Counted from the stretch's first letter, positions 1 to 7,570 are shown. The stretch is DNA of 14,518 nt from Bacteroidaceae bacterium (GCA_016292545.1 JAEDIG010000061.1:1-14518); one strand, 5' to 3'. The notes: generated by a model not told the origin, from the letters alone. Translations and numbers: made by a program.

Positions 1-245
1 GTCCCGTCGAGGATGTATTCGCCGCTCGTGGGCGTGTCAAGGCACCCCAACTGGTTGAGCAGGGTGCTCTTGCCAGAGCCGGATGTGCCCATGATGGTCA
101 CGAACTCGCCCTCGTATATCTTGAAACTCACTCCACGCAAGGCCTTTACTGTTTCGCTGCCTACGCGAAACTCCCGTTTCACGTTCTGCAGCTCTATCAC
201 GACCTTGCGTGGTGAGCTGCCCGTATTCGTGCCTGCTGTCTGCAT
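1..245 (-). CDS. MacB-type ABC transporter ATP-binding protein (5' end only, cut by window edge)
   Basis: Partial gene: the first 81 codons, from an ATG at 243-245, running off the left edge. The translation contains VIELQNVKREF near residue 16, a conserved ABC N-terminal strand, and a clear Walker A, GTSGSGKST, at residues 53-61, followed by LLNQLGCLDTPTSGEY. That combination is typical of the MacB/LolD family of ATPases that drive efflux or lipoprotein release. It starts 6 bp after the stop of the MacA-like adaptor and lies third in an operon behind a TolC-like gene. This context favours a MacB-type tripartite pump over LolD. The Walker B, signature and any permease domain lie outside the window, so I cannot say whether ATPase and permease are fused or separate genes. 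Family confidence is high; substrate is unknown. Confidence 0.88.
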   Translation of the reverse strand, partial: MQTAGTNTGSSPRKVVIELQNVKREFRVGSETVKALRGVSFKIYEGEFVTIMGTSGSGKSTLLNQLGCLDTPTSGEYILDG

Positions 246-251
246 GTGTCC

Positions 252-1457
252 TTATTTCTTTTTCTGGTTCTGGTTTCTGTTTCTGGGCTTGGGCATGAAA
301 GGATTGCTGTTCTGCTGGGTGGTGGTTTCTTCCTCTGCCTGTGCCGTTTCAATGTCCGTTATTACCTGTGTGCCAGGTTCCAGACCGCTCACAACCTGTG
401 TGATGGTGCCGTTGGTTACCCCTGTTTCCACGGCAATGGCCTGCAGCACATCTCCCTGCTTGGTCCACACCTTCTGCTTGGCTTCCACATCGTTGATGGA
501 CTCACCTTCGGCAAGCATGATCTCGTTGGGGGTGAACCGGAGGGCTTTGGTGGGGACAGCCAGGGCATCGCTGAGTTCCAGGGTGTAGATGGTTACGTTG
601 GCCGTGAGCCCGGGCTTCAGCTTCAGGTCCTGGTTGGGGGCGCTGATTACGACCTCGTAGGTGACCACATTGCTCTCTGTGGTGGCTTCCTGGCGCACCT
701 GTGTAACGCTTCCCTCAAACACGTCATCGGGGAAGGCATCCACGGTGAAGGTTACGCGCAGCCCTTCCTTCACTTCGCCTATGTCTGCTTCGTCTACATC
801 GGCAATCACGCGCATGTCCGTGAGGTCCTGTGCAATGGTGAAGAGGGTGGGGGTGTTGAAGCTACTGGCCACTGTCTGGCCTTCTTCCACTTCCTTGCTC
901 AGCACCACGCCGTCGATGGGGCTTGTGATGGTGGCATAGCCGAGGTTTGTTTGGGCCTTCTTCACATTCTCCTGCTGGTTGGTTAGCGTTTGCTTTGCCT
1001 TCACATAGGTGAGACGGGCCTGCTCATAGTCGTTTGTGCTGATGAGCCCCTTGTCGAACAGCGCTTGGTAGCGGTCGAAATTCGCCTGCTGGTAGTTGAG
1101 CTCGCTCTGGGCACTGTTCAGGTTGGCCTTGGCGCTGTTGAGTTCGCTAATCAGGTTGGTGCGGTCGAGTTCTGCAATCACGTCCCCGGCCTTCACCACG
1201 CTGTTGTAGTCCACATAGAGCTTGCTGACGATGCCGCTCACCTGTGTGCCCACGTCCACACTTGTTACGGGTTCGATGGTGCCGGTTGCGGTCACACTGG
1301 TGGTGATGTCCTGTTTCTGCACTTCTGTTATGTTGTATGTGACATGCGGTTTCTTTGTGCATCCACATACGGCTATGGCAATAACCGTTGTCAGAGTCAT
1401 GCCAAGGATTTGGTTATGTTTCATTGTCTTGGAATTTTTTTCTTTTTTATTGGACAT
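252..1457 (-). CDS. MacA-like periplasmic adaptor of a tripartite efflux pump (HlyD/RND-MFP family)
   Basis: A 401-residue membrane-fusion protein that should bridge the inner-membrane MacB component and the TolC-like channel. Visible parts are a signal peptide ending in AVCGC with a lipobox-like cysteine (inferred lipoprotein); a biotinyl/lipoyl-like half containing VDVGTQVSGIVSKLYVDYN (about residues 67-85); an alpha-hairpin rich in A, N, Q and E (about 105-170) with repeated NSAKANLNSAQ-like stretches; the second lipoyl half, ATITSPIDGVVLSKEVEEGQ; then beta-barrel and membrane-proximal domains. The tail is rich in N, Q, R and K. Two starts are possible: ATG at 1457, or ATG at 1424 (MKHNQILGM), which gives a more compact signal peptide and has an A-rich upstream stretch. 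It lies 55 bp after the TolC-like gene and 6 bp before the ATPase, so co-expression is likely. Confidence 0.9.
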   Translation of the reverse strand: MSNKKEKNSKTMKHNQILGMTLTTVIAIAVCGCTKKPHVTYNITEVQKQDITTSVTATGTIEPVTSVDVGTQVSGIVSKLYVDYNSVVKAGDVIAELDRTNLISELNSAKANLNSAQSELNYQQANFDRYQALFDKGLISTNDYEQARLTYVKAKQTLTNQQENVKKAQTNLGYATITSPIDGVVLSKEVEEGQTVASSFNTPTLFTIAQDLTDMRVIADVDEADIGEVKEGLRVTFTVDAFPDDVFEGSVTQVRQEATTESNVVTYEVVISAPNQDLKLKPGLTANVTIYTLELSDALAVPTKALRFTPNEIMLAEGESINDVEAKQKVWTKQGDVLQAIAVETGVTNGTITQVVSGLEPGTQVITDIETAQAEEETTTQQNSNPFMPKPRNRNQNQKKK

Positions 1458-1512
1458 TGAGTATGTCAGTCCTTTTTTTATTTTCTGCCTGCTATATTGA
1501 CACCTGTGGCGT

Positions 1513-2850
1513 TCAAAGGTTTATTTTCTCGCCCATATAAAATTTCAGCAACTGGATATTGAGGAGGGTGGTGTATTTGCTTTGCAGCATGTCCTGTTCC
1601 GCACTCAGCAGATTGTCGCGTCCCTGCATCACCTCCACCACGTTTTTCAGCCCGTTCTGGAATTGCTCGTTCAGCAGTTCATAGCTGGCCTCTTCGCTTT
1701 TCACGCGGTCTTTTGCTGCCAGATAGTTCTGCTGGTTGTTGCTGGCGTTGAGCCAATATTGTTCTATGGTGCTTGCGAGTGTGGTCTTCTGGTCCTGGAG
1801 CGACAGCTGGCTGGTGGCCTTTTGCAGCTTGGCCAGTTTCACGTTGGTGCGGTTTCTGCGGTTGTCGAAGATGGGCACGCGCACGTTCACGCCAGCACTC
1901 ATGTTCAGGTTGGTTTTCATTTGCTCTCCTGCATCCTTGCTGGATGCGCTATAGTGGCTGTCGCCCATGCTGGCACTCATGCTCACCGTGGGCAGGAATC
2001 CCCTGCGGGCGATGTCGAGCGCCAGATTGGCTTGCTCGATGCCCAGCTCTGCACTCTTGATTTCCGGACGCGTGTCCAGTGCCGACTGGTAGGCATCCGA
2101 TGCGCTGGGGATAAGGGTGAGCACATCCTCGTCGTCCGGTGTGATGGTGGCCACGGCAAACGGCTTGTCTATGCCCAGTTCAAGCAGGGCTTTCAGCTGG
2201 CGTTTGTAGTCGGCAATCTGTGTGTGGCTGTTCACCACATTGTATTTGGCTGTGCTCAGCTGCGACTCCAGCTGTGCCACGTCGGCCTTGGCCATCTGTC
2301 CCTGGTTCATCATTTCCACCCCCCGTTCATATTGGCTTTGGGCTGTTTCCTGTAGTTTCTCGTTCACCTTCAGCGCCTCCTGGGTGTACAGGATCTGCAC
2401 ATACAGTTTGGTGATGGATTCCTGGATGGTGAGTTCGCTCTGTTCTGTGGTGAGCTGGGATATCTTGTTCTGCACCTCCTGCTGTTCGATGTTCTTGCGG
2501 TTGATGCCTCCGTTCCATACGGTCCAGGATGCATTCAATCCATAGGAGCCCTGATAGGTCCACTTGTTACTGGTATTGGTCACTTGGCCGTTCTGCACGA
2601 TGGCCGTGTTTTCCTCAAAGGGCCTGTAACCCACGCTCTGGCTCGTGTTGAACGACAGGCTGGGGAAGAGCGCTCCCTTGTCGCCCCACAGGTTCACTTC
2701 GCCTTCTTCCTCGCTGACGCGATTCTTCTGAATCTGGATATTGTTCTGGAGTGCATAGTTGAGACAGTCCTGCAAACTCCATTCGTTCTGTGCCGAGGCA
2801 AACAGGCCAATATTGGTGGAAAAGGCCAATAGCAATAGTTGTTTTTTCAT
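1513..2850 (-). CDS. TolC-like outer membrane efflux protein
   Basis: A 445-residue outer membrane factor. The N-terminus MKKQLLLLAFSTNIGLFASA is a Sec signal peptide with likely cleavage after FASA or nearby. The mature part opens with EWSLQDCLNYALQNN, the usual start of an OEP repeat, and a second repeat begins near YQSALDTRPEIKSAELGIEQAN (in the middle of the protein). Long Q/N/A/L/E-rich helices form the periplasmic tunnel; a late segment reads FQNGLKNVVEVMQGRDNLLSAEQD, a typical closing helix pair of the family. Length matches TolC-type proteins (about 420-490). It is the first gene of the efflux operon, so it should be the dedicated exit duct of the MacAB-type pump. A consensus promoter lies just upstream at 2886-2917. 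Substrate is not predictable from sequence. Confidence 0.93.
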   Translation of the reverse strand: MKKQLLLLAFSTNIGLFASAQNEWSLQDCLNYALQNNIQIQKNRVSEEEGEVNLWGDKGALFPSLSFNTSQSVGYRPFEENTAIVQNGQVTNTSNKWTYQGSYGLNASWTVWNGGINRKNIEQQEVQNKISQLTTEQSELTIQESITKLYVQILYTQEALKVNEKLQETAQSQYERGVEMMNQGQMAKADVAQLESQLSTAKYNVVNSHTQIADYKRQLKALLELGIDKPFAVATITPDDEDVLTLIPSASDAYQSALDTRPEIKSAELGIEQANLALDIARRGFLPTVSMSASMGDSHYSASSKDAGEQMKTNLNMSAGVNVRVPIFDNRRNRTNVKLAKLQKATSQLSLQDQKTTLASTIEQYWLNASNNQQNYLAAKDRVKSEEASYELLNEQFQNGLKNVVEVMQGRDNLLSAEQDMLQSKYTTLLNIQLLKFYMGEKINL

Positions 2851-2885
2851 CTTGCGTTTCTATACTTTAGTGTCAAATTCCGCTC

Positions 2886-2917
2886 CAAAGGTATTGCCTA
2901 TTGTCGGGATTCGCAAA
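2886..2917 (-). promoter_or_regulatory. Bacteroidota-type promoter of the tolC-macA-macB operon
   Basis: On the minus strand the -33 box TTTG (2914-2917) and the -7 box TACCTTTG (2886-2893) are separated by exactly 20 bp, matching the known Bacteroidota consensus TTTG-(19-21)-TAnnTTTG. Transcription would begin a few bases after the -7 box, giving a leader of roughly 30 nt before the ATG at 2850. The match is seen directly; activity is inferred. Confidence 0.8.
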
Positions 2918-2925
2918 TATTGAAG

Positions 2926-2954
2926 TTCTTAATTATAGAATTTTTTTCTTAATT
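2926..2954. repeat. Two TTCTTAATT copies 20 bp apart between divergent promoters
   Basis: TTCTTAATT occurs at 2926-2934 and 2946-2954, a spacing of two helical turns. The first copy continues into an imperfect palindrome, TTCTTAATTATAGAA. It lies in the AT-rich 80 bp between the efflux and ribE promoters, where a shared regulator could sit. In such AT-rich DNA this may be chance; no known operator is recognised. Confidence 0.25.
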
Positions 2955-2997
2955 TTCGACAGTATCAGTTTTTTTATCTATTGATAACAATTACTTG

Positions 2998-3029
2998 TTT
3001 GGCAAATTGGCAGAAAATCCCTAACTTTG
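2998..3029 (+). promoter_or_regulatory. Bacteroidota-type promoter of ribE
   Basis: TTTG at 2998-3001 and TAACTTTG at 3022-3029 are 20 bp apart, an exact match to the TTTG-(19-21)-TAnnTTTG consensus of Bacteroidota housekeeping promoters. The implied leader is only about 25 nt before the ATG at 3060, too short to hold an FMN riboswitch. Confidence 0.8.
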
Positions 3030-3059
3030 CGTCTGTTTAATTAAATACAATAAGGAACC

Positions 3060-3659
3060 ATGTTTTCTGGAATAGTTGAAGAAACGGCCCGAGTGGTCGG
3101 AATTGCACGAGAGAAGGATAATGTTCACTTTACGTTGACATGTTCGTTTGTGGGCGAATTGTCCATTGACCAGAGTGTGGCCCACAATGGTGTGTGCCTG
3201 ACTGTTGTGGAGCTCACGGACAACACCTATACGGTTACGGCTATGCGTGAGACACTTGAATGCACCAATCTGGGGCTGCTTGAAGTGGGTGACAGCGTGA
3301 ATGTGGAGCGCTCGATGCTGATGAACGGCAGGCTGGACGGGCACATTGTGCAAGGGCATGTGGACTGTACGGCCCGGTGCACCGATGTGCAGGACCAGGA
3401 AGGCAGCACGCAGTTTACATTCGAATATGACTTTGATGAGCAGATGAAACGCCGGGGCTATTTCACAGTGGACAAGGGGAGTGTCACGGTCAATGGTGTC
3501 AGCCTCACGGTTTGCCGTCCCACATCCAATACGTTTCAGGTGTGCATCATCCCCTACACGTTCGAGCATACCAATTTCAAGCAGGTGGGCGTGGGCTCTG
3601 TGGTGAACCTGGAATTTGACATCCTGGGCAAGTACATTGCCCGTTTGCAGCAATTATAG
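3060..3659 (+). CDS. ribE: riboflavin synthase (alpha chain, lumazine-binding repeats)
   Basis: Catalyses the last step of riboflavin synthesis: two molecules of 6,7-dimethyl-8-ribityllumazine dismutate to riboflavin and a pyrimidinedione that is recycled. At 199 residues it is a standard cytosolic enzyme, active as a trimer in the family. It opens with MFSGIVEE, the hallmark N-terminus. Two homologous lumazine-binding repeats are visible: the first holds HNGVCLTVVE (about 42-51), the second begins at GHIVQGHVD (94-102) and holds VNGVSLTV (144-151). Both NGVxLTV motifs are intact. It is the only plus-strand gene here, with its own consensus promoter and a terminator-like hairpin about 105 bp past the stop. 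No other rib gene is nearby. The symbol ribE (ribC in some naming schemes) follows common use. Confidence 0.96.
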   Translation: MFSGIVEETARVVGIAREKDNVHFTLTCSFVGELSIDQSVAHNGVCLTVVELTDNTYTVTAMRETLECTNLGLLEVGDSVNVERSMLMNGRLDGHIVQGHVDCTARCTDVQDQEGSTQFTFEYDFDEQMKRRGYFTVDKGSVTVNGVSLTVCRPTSNTFQVCIIPYTFEHTNFKQVGVGSVVNLEFDILGKYIARLQQL

Positions 3660-3677
3660 CCATTGCTACTGATATTT

Positions 3678-3741
3678 CGGGGAAGATATACTTCATCCCC
3701 GATAGAAGATATACTTCTCGGGCAAAGTAGGTATATCTTCT
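3678..3741. repeat. Cluster of small competing hairpins with 13-bp direct repeats
   Basis: GAAGATATACTTC occurs exactly twice (3682-3694 and 3705-3717), and its first ten bases recur inverted at 3731-3740. Each 13-mer is itself a GAAG/CTTC stem with an ATATA loop. Three stems compete: CGGGG 3678-3682 with CCCCG 3697-3701; CCCG 3698-3701 plus AGAAG 3704-3708 with CTTCT 3714-3718 plus CGGG 3719-3722; and AGAAGATATAC 3704-3714 with GTATATCTTCT 3731-3741. It lies in the convergent spacer between ribE and galK. Function is unknown; it could be a genome-wide small intergenic repeat or a 3'-UTR structure. Confidence 0.6.
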
Positions 3742-3765
3742 TTGAGAAATGATGATACAATGAAA

Positions 3766-3813
3766 GAGTTGGAGGCAGACACCTGTAAGACGTGTTTGCC
3801 TCCAACTCTATTT
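3766..3813. terminator. Bidirectional terminator-like hairpin between convergent ribE and galK
   Basis: GAGTTGGAGGCAGACA (3766-3781) pairs with TGTTTGCCTCCAACTC (3793-3808) across an 11-nt loop; 15 of 16 positions are Watson-Crick and the other is a G-T pair. On the plus strand it is followed by TATTTATT, on the minus strand by TTTCATTGT, so both U-tracts are modest. Its position suits ending ribE from one side and the gal operon from the other. Confidence 0.7.
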
Positions 3814-3839
3814 ATTGGGAAACCCGGATAGGGTCTGGC

Positions 3840-5000
3840 TTAGCAGAGCTTGCGGGCACCGTCGCCGATAACCACATCGATGAGGATGGGCTCCTTGCCG
3901 TATTTTTCGGCAAACTTCTTCTTCACTACTTCCTTGAAGTGGTCGTAGAGCTCCTCGGCAATCAGGTTGATGGTGCAGCCACCGAAGCCGCCGCCCATGA
4001 TGCGGGAGCCGGTAACGCCCTCTTCCTTGGCAACCTCGTTGAGGAAGTCGAGTTCTTCGCAGCTGACCTCATATTCCTTGCTCAGTCCGTAGTGGGTTTC
4101 GTACATCATCTTGCCCACCATCTCGTAGTCGTCGTGCTCCAGTGCATCGCAGACAGCCAATACGCGTTCAACTTCTCCAATCACGTAGCGTGCGCGCTTG
4201 TATTCGTCGCCGGTGATCTTGCCCTTCACCTCGTCGAGCATTTCCATTGTGGCGTCGCGAAGCGATTCCACTTCGGGATGTGTTTCCTTGATGACGGCAG
4301 CCACATGCTCGCATTGCAGACGTCGCTCGTTGTAGGGAGAGCCGGCCAGTTCGTGCTTCACACAGCTGTTCACCAGCAACAGCTTGTAGCCCTTGGGGTT
4401 CCAGGGGAAATACTGGTATTCGCCGCTACGGCAGTCGAGACGCATGAGGGAGCCGGCCTTTCCGAATACGCTGGCAAACTGGTCCATGATGCCGCAGTTG
4501 CAGCCTACATACTTGTGCTCTGTGCGCTGGCCCACACAAGCCAGTTCCATCTTCTCAATCTTGTTTTCGCCCCACAGGTCGTTGAGCGCGAAGGCGTAGG
4601 TGCTCTCCAATGCTGCAGAACTGCTCATGCCTGCTCCCAGAGGCACGTCGCCGGCAAAGGCCGTGTTGAATCCTTCCACGGGAACACCCAGCTCCATCAT
4701 CTCACGGCACACGCCAAAGATATAGCGTGCCCATGTGGCGTTGGGTCCCTTGGGGTCGTCGAGCGAGAACTCTGTGTAGTCCTTCAGGTCGATGCTGTAT
4801 GCACGCACGGTGCGTGTGCCATTGGGCTTGATTTCAGCAATCATGCCCTGCTGTACGGCTCCTGGGAATACAAATCCGTTGTTATAGTCGGTATGCTCAC
4901 CGATGAGGTTGATTCGGCCAGGAGAAGCATAAACAAATCCTGTGCTGCCATCAAAATGCTTGATGAAGCGGCTTCTTACATCTTCAATTGTGAGTTTCAT
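3840..5000 (-). CDS. galK: galactokinase
   Basis: Phosphorylates alpha-D-galactose to galactose 1-phosphate with ATP, the entry step of the Leloir pathway, in the cytosol. A 386-residue GHMP kinase of the usual family length. The galactokinase signature GRINLIGEHTDYN lies at residues 28-40. The ATP-binding glycine/serine loop PLGAGMSSSAALE lies at 120-132. GIMDQFAS follows near 170-177, where D173 should be the catalytic base. The C-terminal GHMP motif GSRIMGGGFGGC lies at about 331-342. All key motifs are intact. It is the last gene of the galM-transporter-galK operon, 60 bp after the transporter gene, and ends about 30 bp from the bidirectional terminator. The ATG at 5000 is the only sensible start and is preceded by an AT-rich leader. 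Confidence 0.97.
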   Translation of the reverse strand: MKLTIEDVRSRFIKHFDGSTGFVYASPGRINLIGEHTDYNNGFVFPGAVQQGMIAEIKPNGTRTVRAYSIDLKDYTEFSLDDPKGPNATWARYIFGVCREMMELGVPVEGFNTAFAGDVPLGAGMSSSAALESTYAFALNDLWGENKIEKMELACVGQRTEHKYVGCNCGIMDQFASVFGKAGSLMRLDCRSGEYQYFPWNPKGYKLLLVNSCVKHELAGSPYNERRLQCEHVAAVIKETHPEVESLRDATMEMLDEVKGKITGDEYKRARYVIGEVERVLAVCDALEHDDYEMVGKMMYETHYGLSKEYEVSCEELDFLNEVAKEEGVTGSRIMGGGFGGCTINLIAEELYDHFKEVVKKKFAEKYGKEPILIDVVIGDGARKLC

Positions 5001-5060
5001 AAAATGTGTTTTTTTGTTTTGAGAGTTATATTATTGAAATATTTTGTTGGTTGTTTGTCG

Positions 5061-6314
5061 TCAGGCTGTTTTCTTGACGCGAGAGCCGATGAGGGCATAG
5101 AAGAGGATGTAGGCTGCACATGCGATGGGCACCCAGTAGCTGGTCAGATAGTCGCCGGTCATGTCGGCTACACCAGCCTGTACGGCCACCATCACAGCGC
5201 ATCCGAACACCATGGTCATGAAGATGCCGCTGGCTGCTGCCGTGTACTTGCCCAGGCCTTCTACGGCCATGTTGAAGATGCCGCCCCACATGACGGAGCT
5301 GCACAGACCCACCAGGATAAAGGCTGCAATACCTATGGGCACTTCCACCCAGATTACTTCCAGCTTGCCCCAGTCAACACCGGGAACGTTGGTGGTGATG
5401 TCGGCAGGTGCAAACATGCCGAAGAGCAGAAGGATGATGGCTGCTGTAGACACGGTGGCTACCATCGTACGGCCGCTCACCTTGCCGCCCAGGCTTCCGC
5501 CCACAGTACGGCCGATGAACATGCACAGCCAGTAGACGGCTGCGATGAGTGTGGCCACACCTGCGGTGATGCCTACATCAGAGGTGAGGTACTTGATCAT
5601 GTAGGTGGGAGTGCCCACTTCTACACCCATATAGGCGAAGATGGCCAGAGTACCGAGGGCAAAGTGGCGGTATTTGAGTGCGCCTTTGATGAGATCGAAT
5701 TCTACGGGAGCCTGTTCGGGCTCTTCAATCTTGGTGAAGAACAGCACGAGGAAGGCGGCCACAAAAATGGCCAGTGCGATGAACAGGGCAGGGGTGGCAT
5801 CGGTGATGGCGGTGTCTTTGGTCACCTCGCCGATGAGTGCACCCATGATGATGTATACGGCCACGCCGGCAGCAGAGTTGAAGGAACCGCCAATCTGGAT
5901 GAGCTGGTTGCCGGTCTTGCCGCCGCCGCCAAGCAGGTTGAGCATAGGATTGACCACAGCGTTGAGCATACACATGCAGAAGCCGCTGATGAAGGCGCCT
6001 GCCAGATAAATCCACATGCTCTCAGCTTCACCAGAGAGCCACTCCAGCAGCAGGCCGATGATGCCTATGGTGATGGCCAGCAGGGCAGTTTTCTTGTAGC
6101 CGAACTTGACGATGAGCATACCGCTGGGTATACCCATTACCAGATAGGCGATAAAGTTGGCATAGTTGCCGATTTGAGACTGGAGTTCAGAAACTCCGAA
6201 CTGATTCTGCACGATTACCGCCATGGGGGAACAAAGGTTTGTCACGAAGGCAATCATTGCGAAGAGGGCAAACATCATGATGATGGCAGCCCATTGTTTT
6301 GATTTTTGTGCCAT
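5061..6314 (-). CDS. gluP: glucose/galactose MFS transporter (FucP/GluP family)
   Basis: A 417-residue inner-membrane sugar permease with about 12 hydrophobic helices, the first at residues 9-28. It fits the FHS group of the major facilitator superfamily: PSGMLIVKFGYKK (about 63-75) is the loop 2-3 signature, and NPMLNLLGGGGKTGNQLIQI followed by GGSFNSAAG (about 122-150) corresponds to the NPF...FNS region of E. coli FucP. By my remembered alignment, FucP's two key acidic residues, D46 and E135, correspond here to about S29 and N118, so the coupling ion may differ. It sits between aldose 1-epimerase and galactokinase, which supports galactose (and perhaps glucose) as substrate. It is 76 bp after galM with no promoter consensus between, so it is probably co-transcribed. 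Confidence 0.88.
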   Translation of the reverse strand: MAQKSKQWAAIIMMFALFAMIAFVTNLCSPMAVIVQNQFGVSELQSQIGNYANFIAYLVMGIPSGMLIVKFGYKKTALLAITIGIIGLLLEWLSGEAESMWIYLAGAFISGFCMCMLNAVVNPMLNLLGGGGKTGNQLIQIGGSFNSAAGVAVYIIMGALIGEVTKDTAITDATPALFIALAIFVAAFLVLFFTKIEEPEQAPVEFDLIKGALKYRHFALGTLAIFAYMGVEVGTPTYMIKYLTSDVGITAGVATLIAAVYWLCMFIGRTVGGSLGGKVSGRTMVATVSTAAIILLLFGMFAPADITTNVPGVDWGKLEVIWVEVPIGIAAFILVGLCSSVMWGGIFNMAVEGLGKYTAAASGIFMTMVFGCAVMVAVQAGVADMTGDYLTSYWVPIACAAYILFYALIGSRVKKTA

Positions 6315-6390
6315 TAGTTTTTGATGATTTTAATTTGTGAATATTTAATTGATGTTGTTTCTTACATTATATATTAAATAGCGGGAAGCA

Positions 6391-7467
6391 TCATTCCACA
6401 CCAAAGCGGTAGACGGTCTTCTGCTTGTACACTTCGCCCGGGCGCAGGATGACGCTGGGGAAATAGGGGCGGTTGGGGCTGTCGGGGAAATGCTGAGCTT
6501 CGAAGCAGAGGGCGCTTCTGCGGCCGAATGTGGCTCCGAACTGGCCTCTGTAGCCGTTGGCCCAGTTGTCGCTATAGAACTGCACGCCGGGTTCTGTGGT
6601 GTACACTTCCATGCTGCGGCCGCTCATGGGCTCTACTATCTTGGCTGCAAAGCTCAGTTCTCCGGGTTCGTGCTTGTTGAGCACAAAGCAATGGTCGTAG
6701 CCAGCACCGTTCCTGATCTGCTCGTCGTCGGCATCTATCATGTCGCCCACGGCATGTGGTATGCGGAAGTCGAAGGGTGTGCCCTCTACCTTCAGGATTT
6801 CGCCTGTGGGGATGGATGTTTCGTCGATGGGGATGTAGTGGTCGGCATTGATCTGGCAAATCACGTTGGTTGCCTCGGGTGTGGGGTTGCCGATGCCGGC
6901 AAGGGAGAAGTAGCCGTGGCTGGTCATGTTCACGACGGTCTTCTTGTTGGTGGTTCCCCGATAGTCGATGACCAGTTCGTCGTCGTCGGTGAGGGAGTAC
7001 TTCACAGTCATTGTGAGCTCGCCGGGGAAGCCTTCTTCATAATAGGCCGACACATAGCGCAGCACCAGTTCCTGCCCGTTTATCTGTTCGGCATCCCACA
7101 CGCGTGCGTGGAAACCTGTGGGTCCTCCATGCAGGTGGTTGGGTCCGTTGTTGATGGCCAGACTGTAGGTTTTCTGGTTCATCACGAACTGTCCTTTGCA
7201 GATACGGTTGCCGTATCGGCCGATGAGTGTGCTCAGGAACGGCTCGGGGCTGCTGATGCAATCTTGGATGTTATCGTGCCCCTGAATCACGTTTGCCATC
7301 TTGCCTTCGCGGTCGGGCACCATAATGGCCACGATGGCACCCCCGTAATTGGTGATGCTCACCTCCATTCCATGGCTGTTAATCAACGAGTAAAGGCTTG
7401 TCTTCTTGCCTTCGATTGTAGTCTCAAAATCTTCTTTCTTTAATCCAGAAATCAATTTATTGTCCAT
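6391..7467 (-). CDS. galM: aldose 1-epimerase (mutarotase)
   Basis: Interconverts the beta and alpha anomers of galactose or glucose, supplying alpha-galactose to galactokinase. At 358 residues it is a normal-length member of the galactose mutarotase family. Visible family features are GRYGNRI (83-89), NHLHGG (110-115), VVNMTSHGYFSLAG (178-191) with H184 as the likely catalytic acid, GYDHCFVL (256-263), and LCFEAQHFPDSPN (320-332) with E323 as the likely catalytic base. There is no signal peptide or lipobox, so it should be cytosolic, unlike the secreted mutarotases of some Bacteroidota. It is the first gene of the gal operon, with a consensus promoter at 7500-7531 and a leader of about 25 nt. 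All catalytic residues appear intact. Confidence 0.95.
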   Translation of the reverse strand: MDNKLISGLKKEDFETTIEGKKTSLYSLINSHGMEVSITNYGGAIVAIMVPDREGKMANVIQGHDNIQDCISSPEPFLSTLIGRYGNRICKGQFVMNQKTYSLAINNGPNHLHGGPTGFHARVWDAEQINGQELVLRYVSAYYEEGFPGELTMTVKYSLTDDDELVIDYRGTTNKKTVVNMTSHGYFSLAGIGNPTPEATNVICQINADHYIPIDETSIPTGEILKVEGTPFDFRIPHAVGDMIDADDEQIRNGAGYDHCFVLNKHEPGELSFAAKIVEPMSGRSMEVYTTEPGVQFYSDNWANGYRGQFGATFGRRSALCFEAQHFPDSPNRPYFPSVILRPGEVYKQKTVYRFGVE

Positions 7468-7499
7468 CGTATATTAGATTTTTATTGAACATTTCAATG

Positions 7500-7531
7500 C
7501 AAATCTAGTAATTTTATTCGATATGGACAAA
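7500..7531 (-). promoter_or_regulatory. Bacteroidota-type promoter of the galM-gluP-galK operon
   Basis: On the minus strand TTTG (7528-7531) and TAGATTTG (7500-7507) are 20 bp apart, an exact consensus match. The leader to the ATG at 7467 would be about 25 nt. Just upstream are a run of eight T (7540-7547, minus-strand sense) and further T-rich DNA, which could act as an UP-like element or help end folC transcription. No operator palindrome is obvious, so induction by galactose cannot be read from sequence. Confidence 0.8.
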
Positions 7532-7570
7532 TGATTGGCAAAAAAAATGACAAAGAAAGTGCAAAAAGGC

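Noticed and set aside
3030..3059. FMN riboswitch ahead of riboflavin synthase
   Set aside because: The promoter places the start of transcription within about 25 nt of the ATG, and no RFN-like conserved helices are visible.
3792..6302. An 836-codon plus-strand open frame
   Set aside because: Antisense of galK and the sugar transporter in the same register; its composition is that of a reverse-complement shadow and there is no start context or promoter.
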